Positions 8,136 to 16,309 of a stretch of 64,000 nucleotides of DNA are shown piece by piece. The notes below the pieces were generated by a model. The model made no database searches and was not told the DNA's origin. It saw nothing but the letters and a program-made list of their open reading frames with translations. The DNA is from an uncultured Prevotella sp. (GTDB lineage Bacteria; Bacteroidota; Bacteroidia; Bacteroidales; Bacteroidaceae), in contig URDM01000003.1 in assembly GCA_900546575.1 (NCBI GenBank), positions 1 to 64,000 on the forward strand, given 5' to 3'. Within the stretch, counting starts at the first letter, position 1. Each line of letters begins with the position of its first letter. The translations under genes were made by a program, and so were the position numbers.

Positions 8136-9146
8136 CTACTTCACTCCCGCAGCCACGCTGCTGAAATAAGGTACAAATCGGATGTCGCCGTCGATGATGT
8201 CGGCAGGGATGGTATAGGTGCCGTTGTTGAATCGGTCGGCTGTCACAACGGTCTCGGTCCAGTCGCCCTGTGCGTTGCCGTCGATGTTACGGCCGTGGCG
8301 TATTACGAGTTTGTTGAATCGGAAGCCTGGTGCCGGAACAGCCTTAACGCCCAACGGCTCGCCACACTTGGCTGTACGGCCCGTCACAGCCGACCCGTCG
8401 GCAAGCAGGATGTCGCCGTTTAGTCCGCCGCCAAGGTCGTCAACACCTCGGCTGAGCGTCACGAGGTCGCCACGCTTGAAGATGCGCGAAGTTGCAAATG
8501 CGCCTACGGTGAAGAACGGTTTTTCGTCGGCTGAGAGCACGATGTCGTCGATGTAGGCGGCAAAGTCGGCTGTCAGATTGTGGGGCGAGGTAGCGTCTGG
8601 CACGATGAGCAGGTTGTGTATGGTCACGCCATTGGCTCCCGACACGGCAAACACGGCATCGTTCCAATGATTGGCAACGAGCGGTTGCGAGGCTGTAGCC
8701 CAAAACTGCTCGGTCAGGGGCGACTGGTGCGGACGGTCGTCGCGGTTGCCAAGTCCGATGAGCATGGCTGGTCCGCCCTTGGGCGAATATATCTTCACGT
8801 GCACGTATTGCACGGTCTTGGTCTGTGCGAAAGGTTCTTTAAGCCCTACGAGTGCACCGAACGTGTTGCTGCCGAAGCGCGAGCGCTGCACGGCGAGGAT
8901 ATGGCGCGAGGGGTTGGGGGCAAAACCGCGCACAGGGTCGGCATCATTCAGGTGATTCTGCACTACCTGTATGTTTCCCTCAACGGAGTTGTTGCGGAAG
9001 GGCGAGTTCTCCCACGTGTCGTACACCTGTATCGAGCGGTAGGCATCAGCCGACTCAAAGTCGCACAGCTTGCGCTCGGTGTTCTGCGCCGATGCAGCCA
9101 TAGGCAGTGCCAGCGCGGCTATGATTGTATATATCTTGAAGTTCAT
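8136..9146 (-). CDS. Secreted protein, possible glycan-binding partner of the fucosidase
   Basis: I do not recognise the family with certainty. The protein has 336 aa and a clear signal peptide (MNFKIYTIIAALALPMAASA, then Q). The middle looks like a beta-sandwich carbohydrate-binding fold: CDFESADAYRSIQVYDTWEN at the mature N-terminus, VHVKIYSPKGGPAMLIGLGN, and WNDAVFAVSGANGVTIHNLL followed by FAAYIDDIVLS. This is the usual pattern of a jelly-roll domain with a closing strand. The gene lies 21 bp downstream of the GH29 fucosidase in the same direction, so they are probably co-transcribed and may act on the same glycan. Binding activity is inference. Confidence 0.8.
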   Translation of the reverse strand: MNFKIYTIIAALALPMAASAQNTERKLCDFESADAYRSIQVYDTWENSPFRNNSVEGNIQVVQNHLNDADPVRGFAPNPSRHILAVQRSRFGSNTFGALVGLKEPFAQTKTVQYVHVKIYSPKGGPAMLIGLGNRDDRPHQSPLTEQFWATASQPLVANHWNDAVFAVSGANGVTIHNLLIVPDATSPHNLTADFAAYIDDIVLSADEKPFFTVGAFATSRIFKRGDLVTLSRGVDDLGGGLNGDILLADGSAVTGRTAKCGEPLGVKAVPAPGFRFNKLVIRHGRNIDGNAQGDWTETVVTADRFNNGTYTIPADIIDGDIRFVPYFSSVAAGVK

Positions 9147-9167
9147 TGTTGTATGCTTTTAGAGAGA

Positions 9168-10727
9168 TTAGAATACCGACAGACTCTGAATCAGCGGACA
9201 AGCCTTGCTGTCGTTGATTGTAATGCGCATTGCCTTCACCTTATATCCGTCGCCCTCGTAGCTCTTGGCGGTAGATCCGTTGAGCGGGACGATGCGCTTG
9301 TAGCCTATCGTGGTGGTCTGGATGTTGGTGGCGCGCGGCGTGAATGTGGTGCCGTCGTCGCTGGTCTCTATCGTGAACGAGCGCACACGCTGTCCGAGCT
9401 TGATGTGCTCCATGAGCTGAACGTATCGCACGGTGACTGGTTTGTCCCACTTCAGCGTGATGGTGGCATGTGTCGTGTTGTCGTTCGTGGCCCAATAGGT
9501 ATTCTTGTTGCCGTCGGTGAGTCGGCGTACGGAGTAGTCGGTGTGTGCACCTGGGGTGCGCTCCTCGCTCACACTAATCTTAGCCTTCAGCGCAAGGTCG
9601 TTGCCCAGTCGCGTCTTCAGCATGTGTCCGAGTTCAGCCATACGTTGAGCGGTGGCTTGGGGAATAAGTCCGTTGACGTCGGGGGGCAGATTGAGGATGA
9701 GTGTAGCGTTGCGTCCCACTGTCTCCAGATACATCTGGAAGAGTCGTTCGGCTGAAAGCACCTTCTCGTTCTTCTTCCAGAACCATCCGCCTGTGGTAGC
9801 CTTGGCGTCACTTTCGCCCGGACACCAGCGCCAGGCATCAGCATTGCCGCTCTCGCCCGACCCCATTGCCCAGCAGGTTTCGCCTGCGTGGCCTGCTTCA
9901 TTGCCTATCCAGCGCACCTCACCGCCTACTCCCCACATCACAACGTTAGGAAGCAGCTTGTGAATGGAGTCGCGCAGGTTGGGAATGTCGTAGAATGTCT
10001 GTGCATTGTCTATCGTTCGGCGGCCCGTTGTACCCTTGCCGCCGTATGCACCACCGTAATATCCGGCATGATCGCCACCCGTTGCACCGTCAAACCACAT
10101 CTCAAACTGGTCCGACCCATACTGCGCCAGCTCTACACATTGAGGGAAAAACACCTTCTTTGCGTAGTTGTCGGTGTAGCGTCCCTGGCTGTCTTTCTCG
10201 CCCCAATAGATGCTGCTGAGGTCCCACGGCGACACGTAGAAACCGTATTTCATCTTCAGCTTGCGCGCTGCACGGGCAAAGTCGCGCGGTATGTTGGTCT
10301 TGCGGGCAGTCTCGGTGGCTGAGTTGAGCACGCTGTGGTCGGTTGTCTTGGTGGGCCAGAGGCAGAATCCGTCGTGATGTTTCACTACGGCTATGCCGCC
10401 CTTCATGCCTGCCTGCTTTGCCACTCTGAGCCATTGGGCAGGGTCGGGCACTCGTGTCGGTGCGAATGTGGATTCGTCTTCGGTGCCATCGCCCCACTCC
10501 TTGCCGGTGTATGTGTCCATGCCGTAGTGGAAGAAGGCGTAAAACTCGGTTTCGTTCCACAGCATCTGTCTGCGGCTCGGAACGGGAAATACCGGACGTG
10601 GGGTGTTCTCAGGATTGGCAACATTGCATTGCTTCAACTGAAACTGACTCTCTTTGGCCTGTCCGATGGCATCGTTTAGCAGTGGCGGAAGGCTCAGAGC
10701 CATGAGCAAAAGTGAACTTAACTTCAT
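9168..10727 (-). CDS. Alpha-L-fucosidase, GH29 family, with C-terminal discoidin-like domain
   Basis: A secreted or periplasmic glycosidase of 519 aa that removes alpha-linked fucose from host or dietary glycans. The signal peptide is MKLSSLLLMALSLPPLLNDA, then IGQA. The GH29 catalytic domain spans about residues 45-370. It includes FYAFFHYGMDTYTGKEWGDG, the KHHDGFCLW signature (from about residue 116), and the nucleophile region EMWFDGATGGD with Asp213. A C-terminal F5/8-type (CBM32-like) domain follows (LTDGNKNTYWATNDNTTHAT, VRYVQLMEHIKLGQRVRSFT). The pairing suggests attachment to a glycan surface. The downstream gene at 8136 is its likely partner. I saw no convincing TAnnTTTG promoter before the gene. 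Confidence 0.93.
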   Translation of the reverse strand: MKLSSLLLMALSLPPLLNDAIGQAKESQFQLKQCNVANPENTPRPVFPVPSRRQMLWNETEFYAFFHYGMDTYTGKEWGDGTEDESTFAPTRVPDPAQWLRVAKQAGMKGGIAVVKHHDGFCLWPTKTTDHSVLNSATETARKTNIPRDFARAARKLKMKYGFYVSPWDLSSIYWGEKDSQGRYTDNYAKKVFFPQCVELAQYGSDQFEMWFDGATGGDHAGYYGGAYGGKGTTGRRTIDNAQTFYDIPNLRDSIHKLLPNVVMWGVGGEVRWIGNEAGHAGETCWAMGSGESGNADAWRWCPGESDAKATTGGWFWKKNEKVLSAERLFQMYLETVGRNATLILNLPPDVNGLIPQATAQRMAELGHMLKTRLGNDLALKAKISVSEERTPGAHTDYSVRRLTDGNKNTYWATNDNTTHATITLKWDKPVTVRYVQLMEHIKLGQRVRSFTIETSDDGTTFTPRATNIQTTTIGYKRIVPLNGSTAKSYEGDGYKVKAMRITINDSKACPLIQSLSVF

Positions 10728-10794
10728 GTAGTAATGGTTAGTTTATTGTTAGGAAGATGATTTTCAGAAGGCTTATTATTGCCTTGATACTAAA

Positions 10795-10833
10795 AATGGA
10801 GACTACGGCAGAAATCTTGCTGTAGTCTCCATT
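10795..10833 (-). terminator. Rho-independent terminator after ridA
   Basis: A perfect 12-bp inverted repeat, AATGGAGACTAC (10795-10806) and GTAGTCTCCATT (10822-10833). On the minus strand it is followed by a T run. Confidence 0.8.
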
Positions 10834-10860
10834 CATGTCTATACGTATTTCTGCGGAGCG

Positions 10861-11238
10861 TTACTTCACTGCGATGCACTCTACTTCAACAAGCGCATTC
10901 TTCGGAAGAGTCTTCACTGCAACGGCTGAACGTGCAGGGAAAGGCTGTGTGAAGAACTCAGAATATACCTCGTTCATTTCACCGAAGTTAGCCATATCGC
11001 TCAAGAATACTGTTGTCTTAACAACGTGTGCCAGGTCGGTACCAGCCTCCTTGAGGATGTTCTGGGCGTTGGTGAGCGACTGACGTGTCTGCTCCTTGAT
11101 GCCACCCTCGGCGAAATTGCCTGTTGCAGGGTCGATAGGAAGCTGACCAGATGCGAATACCATGCCGTTAGCCTCAATAGCCTGTGAGTACGGACCGATT
11201 GCTGCAGGAGCGTTGTTTGTGTTAATTGCTTTGTTCAT
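10861..11238 (-). CDS. ridA: RidA family 2-iminobutanoate/2-iminopropanoate deaminase
   Basis: A small cytosolic enamine/imine deaminase that clears reactive intermediates made by PLP enzymes such as threonine dehydratase. The 125-aa length is typical of the trimeric family. Seen in the sequence: AIGPYSQAI, FASGQLPIDPATG, the PARSAVAV motif with the catalytic Arg103, and Glu120 in ALVEVECIAV. It lies 35 bp downstream of the S41 protease gene and is followed by a strong terminator, so it ends that transcription unit. Confidence 0.95.
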   Translation of the reverse strand: MNKAINTNNAPAAIGPYSQAIEANGMVFASGQLPIDPATGNFAEGGIKEQTRQSLTNAQNILKEAGTDLAHVVKTTVFLSDMANFGEMNEVYSEFFTQPFPARSAVAVKTLPKNALVEVECIAVK

Positions 11239-11273
11239 AGTGAATTGTTTTTATTATGTTAATGATTCAAGTG

Positions 11274-12296
11274 TCATTGTCTGAGCACCTCTCGTGCCTT
11301 CTCTATTATCGTGTCCTTGCCACGCAGAAGGTCGGTTTGCGAGAGCTGCACGTCGTAGTCGGGCGCTATACCGAACTCGGTGCTGTTGCCGTCCTTGTCG
11401 TACATGGGGCAAGCCGAGAAGCGTATGCTCCATCCTATGGGCAGTTCGCTGGAATAAGGCATTCCTGCTCCGCCACCAGTGCGGTCGCCTATCTGCACAA
11501 CGTTGGGACAACAGCGCATGTACTTGACAAATTCGTTGGCAGCGCTGTACACCGACCGGTTGGTCAATACTGCCACGCGTTTCTGCCAGCGTATTCCCTT
11601 CGACGGCTTGAGGCGCTGCTCCTCCATCGACGAGAAGTCAGAGTGGCCGCGTCCTGTCTTATGTTGCATGTAGCCGACAAGCAACGTGCTGTTGGTGAAT
11701 CGTGCCGCCAGCTGCTCTGCCGACGTAACGAGTCCGCCGCCATTGTCGCGTATGTCAATAATGAGAGCGTTGCACGGCATGAGATAATAGAGTATTTCGT
11801 CGAGATTGCCCTCGCCCATTGACGATGCAAACGACTGCAATCGGATGTAGCCGATGTTGTCGTCGAGTATGCGATAACGCATGCCTGACGATATACGGTA
11901 GTCGGTGCCGAGATAGCGGTTGATGAGTGTGTCGCTCAGATTTGAAGGATAGTTCTCGTGCCACGACCAGTTGCGCGCCACATCCCACGACGAATACATG
12001 TTGACATGGCCGTCCTTCAACTCGCCGAGCATATTGCCCAGCACCTCAAACAGCTGGCTGTCGGTCATATCATCAGCTATCTGGCGCGAGTATTTGTCGT
12101 AAACGGCGTTCCAGTCGAGTCCGTACTGCTCCTTCTTATAGTCGAAGAAGCAGTAGTGTTCGTCCACTATCTTCCACAAAGCTTCAAAATTGCCACGCGG
12201 ATTGTCGGCATATTCCTCCTCGTCTACGCACGAACCGAGCGAGAATATCGCAATGATTGCCACAACGATGTTGCATAAAAGCTTTCTGTTTGTCAT
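11274..12296 (-). CDS. S41 family peptidase lipoprotein
   Basis: An envelope lipoprotein of 340 aa. The N-terminus has a lipobox ending LGSC with Cys23, followed by VDEEE, a sequence compatible with Bacteroidetes lipoprotein export. An S41 (C-terminal processing/tricorn-like) core follows: KDGHVNMYS gives a candidate catalytic His, IRLQSFASS begins the core, ALIIDIRDNGGG is the family signature, and TNRSVYSAANEF holds the candidate Ser. Where bacterial CtpA enzymes have a Lys in a GxxTxGK motif, this protein has IGDRTGGGAG. It therefore fits the Ser-His-Glu S41B group better than the Ser-Lys S41A group. The substrate is unknown. It probably shares a transcript with ridA. Confidence 0.88.
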   Translation of the reverse strand: MTNRKLLCNIVVAIIAIFSLGSCVDEEEYADNPRGNFEALWKIVDEHYCFFDYKKEQYGLDWNAVYDKYSRQIADDMTDSQLFEVLGNMLGELKDGHVNMYSSWDVARNWSWHENYPSNLSDTLINRYLGTDYRISSGMRYRILDDNIGYIRLQSFASSMGEGNLDEILYYLMPCNALIIDIRDNGGGLVTSAEQLAARFTNSTLLVGYMQHKTGRGHSDFSSMEEQRLKPSKGIRWQKRVAVLTNRSVYSAANEFVKYMRCCPNVVQIGDRTGGGAGMPYSSELPIGWSIRFSACPMYDKDGNSTEFGIAPDYDVQLSQTDLLRGKDTIIEKAREVLRQ

Positions 12297-12373
12297 CTGT
12301 CTGTCTTTATCCTCCTATCGTATGGAGGAGCATTTCACATTGGTTTGCTGTCTGTTCTTTGGCTGGTCGGCGG

Positions 12374-13270
12374 CTATTGCTTCTGCGTGCGGAACCTCTT
12401 CACTATACCTATCATGAGCGAATGGGTGTAGATGTGGGTCTTGAGATTGTTCACCTGCGACTGTTCGAAGGTTCCCAGGTAGCCAATACGCCACGTTGTG
12501 CGTGCCAGACGGAAGTCGATGGTGAGCATCTGGCGCAACGACGGGGTTGAACCTATGGTCGTTGGCACGCAGTTATGGTCGTAGTTGCCACGGTTGAATA
12601 TCTCGTAATACGACTGTCCGTAGTTGGGTGAGAACATCAATCCGAACAAAGGTGCCGAGGCTTCGTAATGCAATACTACCGGATAACGAACTGCATCGCC
12701 TGGTCGGAAGGCAATGCCACGCTTGCCGTTGGGGCGTCCTATAGGATAGTCGAAGCCCACTGTAGGCTCTATATGGAGCGAAAGGCGCGCATTGGCAGGG
12801 TTGTTGCCGTTGCGTGTATTGTATATTATGCCGATGTTTCCGGCTGCCGTTCCACCCGCAATGAGCTGCAACGGATGGCTCCACAAGCTTACTTTCCACT
12901 TGCGCAGAAGCGAATAGCGGAACGTATAGCCTCCTGCCATCTCGCCACCATTGCCCGACCGGTTGTCGGCATAAGCCACATTGCCCTCGTGCTGGAACTG
13001 ATTGATCCACACGGTGGAATCCTTCTCGCGACGAGTGTGCGAAAGAAAGCGCACATCCAAGCCACGATACTTCTCGGGCGAGAGATAAGTGTCGAGCAGA
13101 TTGGTTGCTCCGACGCCTATCATCATGGCGTTTGTCTTCAGCGTCGGGCACCCGTTGCGGGCTGACAGAGCCTCATCCGGGGCATAGTCGCTACCGGTTT
13201 GTGCAGCAACCGTTGCCATGCCGTTGCACAGCAGCGCAATGGCAATGAATATGTTCTTAAAGATCTGCAT
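12374..13270 (-). CDS. Predicted outer-membrane beta-barrel protein (DUF3316-like)
   Basis: A 298-aa exported protein with signal peptide MQIFKNIFIAIALLCNGMAT ending VAAQ. The stretch TNLLDTYLSPEKYRGLDVRF and the alternating hydrophobic strands to the C-terminus resemble the DUF3316 family of Bacteroidales, whose function is unknown. Its start overlaps the end of the topoisomerase gene by 14 bp, suggesting translational coupling. The pairing may be only genomic. The family call is from memory of the conserved start region and is moderately sure. Confidence 0.75.
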   Translation of the reverse strand: MQIFKNIFIAIALLCNGMATVAAQTGSDYAPDEALSARNGCPTLKTNAMMIGVGATNLLDTYLSPEKYRGLDVRFLSHTRREKDSTVWINQFQHEGNVAYADNRSGNGGEMAGGYTFRYSLLRKWKVSLWSHPLQLIAGGTAAGNIGIIYNTRNGNNPANARLSLHIEPTVGFDYPIGRPNGKRGIAFRPGDAVRYPVVLHYEASAPLFGLMFSPNYGQSYYEIFNRGNYDHNCVPTTIGSTPSLRQMLTIDFRLARTTWRIGYLGTFEQSQVNNLKTHIYTHSLMIGIVKRFRTQKQ

Positions 13271-16109
13271 TCTCAGTAAATATGTTGAGTTGTCCAGTCA
13301 TTTCGTCTATCACCTGCTGTTGACTCTTGCCTGCATCGGGATCGAGGTTTTCGGGTTCTTCATCGGCAGCGTCGTCAGCCTCTTCATTCTCCGGTTCGGG
13401 GAATCGTGTAGGCTCCAGTTCCTTCACATCGGTTACTTCGAGCGTTGTCACACGTTTGCCCTTTGCCTTGAATCCCTTTACTGCTATGAATTCATCTGCA
13501 TCTATTTCGAGTGGCGGACGTTGCATGGTCGAGCCGTCGGGAGCCGTAGTCGGGGCATAGTCAACCTCCAGTCGGGGATAAACCGTATCTGTAAGCAGCA
13601 CCAACCGGCTCTCCTGATTCTCGCCGATGTAGTTCTGCGGGCGCTTGGTTGCCTCCATACGGAATCGCTTAAGATACAGATTGTTGTCGTTGTCGGCATC
13701 GTACAGCACGGCTGTCCACACCTTGTCGGGGTCCCATTTCTCAATTATCTTAATGTTCGACTCATAATGGTTGTTGGCATCGAAGGTTGATATATAGAAG
13801 TTGCCGTCATCGAGTACGACGAGTATTGAGTCGTCGTCGTAGAACTCACCGAGCAGTCTGCCGTGCTCGTCGTAGTTGAGTCGGTTGACATCGGGGTCGT
13901 ACCACACCTTGCGACCGCCCAAAGTAGAGTGTCCATGACTCTTCAGACCGATGCGGTGGATGGGGTTTCGCGTCACGAGATTGCCCTTCGACGTGCGTCC
14001 CTTGATGCCTATTTCCGAGAAGTCCTTGTCGATGAATATTCGCTTCAGCTTCGGGTTGGCTTCGAGAGTCACCTTGATTACTTCCGCCTCGCCGTTGGGA
14101 TTGGCTGTAAAATAGAGCACACGCGAGCCCGGAGTGCCCTGCGTGAGGTCGTAGTCCTTGCCCACCGTCATGGTAGGAACGAAGAAACGCTTGATGTAAG
14201 CGGGTCCGTTCTTGCCATCGCGGTACACCACATTATATATAGTACGCTTGTCGTTGCGCTTGAAAACTTGTACATGCAGGATGTTCTTGCCCACAAATAT
14301 CTTGTCGGCAGCGCGTACCATCTTGTACTTTCCGTCCTTAAAGAACACTATTATGTCGTCGATATCGGAGCAGTTGCACACGAATTCGTCCTTCTTGAGG
14401 CCTGTTCCGATGAATCCTTCCTGTCGGTTGATGTAGAGTTTCTGGTTTGCCTCAACCACCTTCGAAGCCTCAATGGTGTCGAAGCTGCGTATCTCGGTGC
14501 GGCGCGGATGGTCCTTGCCATACTTGTCGCGTATGTATTCAAACCAGTGTATGGTGACGTCGGTCATGTGGGCGAGGTCGTACTCTATATCAGCAAGTTC
14601 TGCCTTGATGCGTGCTATGAGTTCGTCGGCCTTGTCCTTGTTGTACTTCAGTATGCGCTGCATCTTGATTTCGAGCAGTCGCAGAATGTCGTCGCGAGTG
14701 ATTTCACGGTGGAACGAGTACTCCACCATCTCCTGCTCCACTACGCCTTCAGCCGAATTCTTGGCAGAAGGCACCCGGAATATCTGGTTTTTGAACGGTT
14801 CGAGCTTTGAGTCGATGAAACTTACTACCTCGTCTTGCGACTTCGACTGCTCGAACTTCTTCTCCTTATATATACGCTCCTCAATGAAAATGCGCTCCAA
14901 CGACGAGAAGAACAGCTGCTCTTCAAGTTCAGCCTTGCGTATGAGGAGCTCCTTGCGCAGCAGACCCATTGTGGTGTCGGTGCTGTGGCGCAGCACGTCG
15001 CTGACGGTGAGGAAGCACGGCTTGTTGTCCTCGATGACACAGCAGTTGGGCGATATGTTTATCTCGCAGTCGGAGAAGGCGTACAATGCGTCGATAGTCT
15101 TGTCGCTCGACACGCCCGGAGCGAGGTGAACCTGAATCTCAACTTCGGCTGCCGTGTTGTCATCCACCTTCTTTGCCTTGATCTTTCCCTTGTCAATTGC
15201 CTTGAGAATTGAGTCGATGAGCGTTGTGGTAGTCTTCGAATAGGGTATCTCGCGTATGACGATGGTCTTCTGGTCGAGCTTCTCTATCTTGGCGCGAACC
15301 TTTATCATGCCTCCACGCTGGCCGTCGTTGTATTTTGCCACGTCAACCGATCCGCCTGTAGGGAAGTCGGGATACAATTGGAATTCCTCGCCACGCAAGT
15401 AGTGAATGGCTGCATCGCATATCTCAACGAGGTTGTGCGGCATAATCTTCGAGCTAAGTCCTACGGCAATACCCTCCGCTCCCTGAGCCAGAAGCAGCGG
15501 AAACTTGGCAGGCAGCGTTATCGGTTCCTTGTTGCGTCCGTCGTACGAGAGCTGCCAGTCGGTAGTCTTGGGATTGAAAACCACGTCGAGTGCAAACTTC
15601 GAAAGGCGTGCCTCGATGTATCGTGGAGCCGCAGCACGGTCGCCGGTGAGTATGTTTCCCCAGTTACCCTGGCAGTCTACGAGCAAGTCCTTCTGTCCCA
15701 TCTGCACCAGAGCGTCGCCTATCGAGGCGTCACCGTGCGGATGGAACTGCATGGTATGGCCCACAATGTTTGCCACCTTGTTGAAGCGGCCGTCGTCCAT
15801 ACGCTTCATCGAGTGGAGTATGCGTCGCTGCACGGGTTTCAGTCCGTCCTCGATGTGTGGCACGGCACGTTCAAGTATGACGTACGAGGCATAGTCGAGG
15901 AACCAGTTCTGATACATACCGCTCAGATGATGAACGGCAGAAGCGTCAAAACGGTTCACCGGCTTATAGTCGGAATGACTGGTTGGAGCCGACGTATCGG
16001 CAGCAGCGTCGTCGCCGCCAGACTCGATGTCGTTGTCTGAAGTGGCTTCGTCGTTGGGCTGTACGTTGTCCTTTGTTATCTCTTCGTTGTCTTTTATCTC
16101 GTCGTCCAT
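13257..16109 (-). CDS. parC: DNA topoisomerase IV subunit A
   Basis: A type IIA topoisomerase subunit that cuts and rejoins DNA to unlink replicated chromosomes. After an acidic low-complexity N-terminus (about residues 1-50), the catalytic winged-helix and tower domains follow: LDYASYVILERAVPHIEDGL, KPVQRRILHSM, QFHPHGDASIGDALV, and APRYIEARLS with the DNA-linking Tyr164. A coiled-coil tower is followed by a divergent C-terminal domain and an acidic tail. The 950-aa length and the absence of a clear GyrA box favour topoisomerase IV over gyrase. The B subunit is not in the window. The promoter at 16165-16195 fits the consensus exactly. Confidence 0.93.
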   Translation of the reverse strand: MDDEIKDNEEITKDNVQPNDEATSDNDIESGGDDAAADTSAPTSHSDYKPVNRFDASAVHHLSGMYQNWFLDYASYVILERAVPHIEDGLKPVQRRILHSMKRMDDGRFNKVANIVGHTMQFHPHGDASIGDALVQMGQKDLLVDCQGNWGNILTGDRAAAPRYIEARLSKFALDVVFNPKTTDWQLSYDGRNKEPITLPAKFPLLLAQGAEGIAVGLSSKIMPHNLVEICDAAIHYLRGEEFQLYPDFPTGGSVDVAKYNDGQRGGMIKVRAKIEKLDQKTIVIREIPYSKTTTTLIDSILKAIDKGKIKAKKVDDNTAAEVEIQVHLAPGVSSDKTIDALYAFSDCEINISPNCCVIEDNKPCFLTVSDVLRHSTDTTMGLLRKELLIRKAELEEQLFFSSLERIFIEERIYKEKKFEQSKSQDEVVSFIDSKLEPFKNQIFRVPSAKNSAEGVVEQEMVEYSFHREITRDDILRLLEIKMQRILKYNKDKADELIARIKAELADIEYDLAHMTDVTIHWFEYIRDKYGKDHPRRTEIRSFDTIEASKVVEANQKLYINRQEGFIGTGLKKDEFVCNCSDIDDIIVFFKDGKYKMVRAADKIFVGKNILHVQVFKRNDKRTIYNVVYRDGKNGPAYIKRFFVPTMTVGKDYDLTQGTPGSRVLYFTANPNGEAEVIKVTLEANPKLKRIFIDKDFSEIGIKGRTSKGNLVTRNPIHRIGLKSHGHSTLGGRKVWYDPDVNRLNYDEHGRLLGEFYDDDSILVVLDDGNFYISTFDANNHYESNIKIIEKWDPDKVWTAVLYDADNDNNLYLKRFRMEATKRPQNYIGENQESRLVLLTDTVYPRLEVDYAPTTAPDGSTMQRPPLEIDADEFIAVKGFKAKGKRVTTLEVTDVKELEPTRFPEPENEEADDAADEEPENLDPDAGKSQQQVIDEMTGQLNIFTENADL

Positions 16110-16164
16110 ATATTGCCGTAGTGGGTTTTTATTGTAAGTTGGGAATAAAAATTCAGTTGACTCG

Positions 16165-16195
16165 CAAAAGTACGAAAAAAAAGTGAAAAGTCAAA
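16165..16195 (-). promoter_or_regulatory. Promoter of the parC operon
   Basis: On the minus strand TTTG (16195-16192), a 19-bp gap, then TACTTTTG (16172-16165), an exact fit to TTTG-N19-TAnnTTTG. Confidence 0.8.
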
Positions 16196-16268
16196 ATATA
16201 ATGTACGTGTAACTTTGGGCGTAATGTTTTTTTGCATTTCAGTCAGCTTCGTTTTGCCATATAATTGA

Positions 16269-16276
16269 TAACTTTG
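16269..16276 (+). promoter_or_regulatory. -7 box of the Ca-type ATPase gene
   Basis: TAACTTTG lies 33 bp before the ATG at 16310. A GTTTTG sequence lies upstream, but the -33 spacing is imperfect. The box lies just downstream of the alternative in-frame start at 16265, which argues against that start. Confidence 0.6.
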
Positions 16277-16309
16277 CACATTGTGAACGTTAACATCAAC
16301 AATAACATT

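Noticed and set aside
8580..9755. A 391-codon plus-strand frame
   Set aside because: It spans the ends of two clear genes on the other strand (the secreted protein and GH29), with no recognisable motifs.
13863..14810. A 315-codon plus-strand frame
   Set aside because: A shadow of the topoisomerase gene, with no family features.
16110..16309. Search for tRNA or other structured RNA in intergenic gaps
   Set aside because: No cloverleaf or known RNA structure was seen here or in the other gaps, apart from the TPP riboswitch and terminators.
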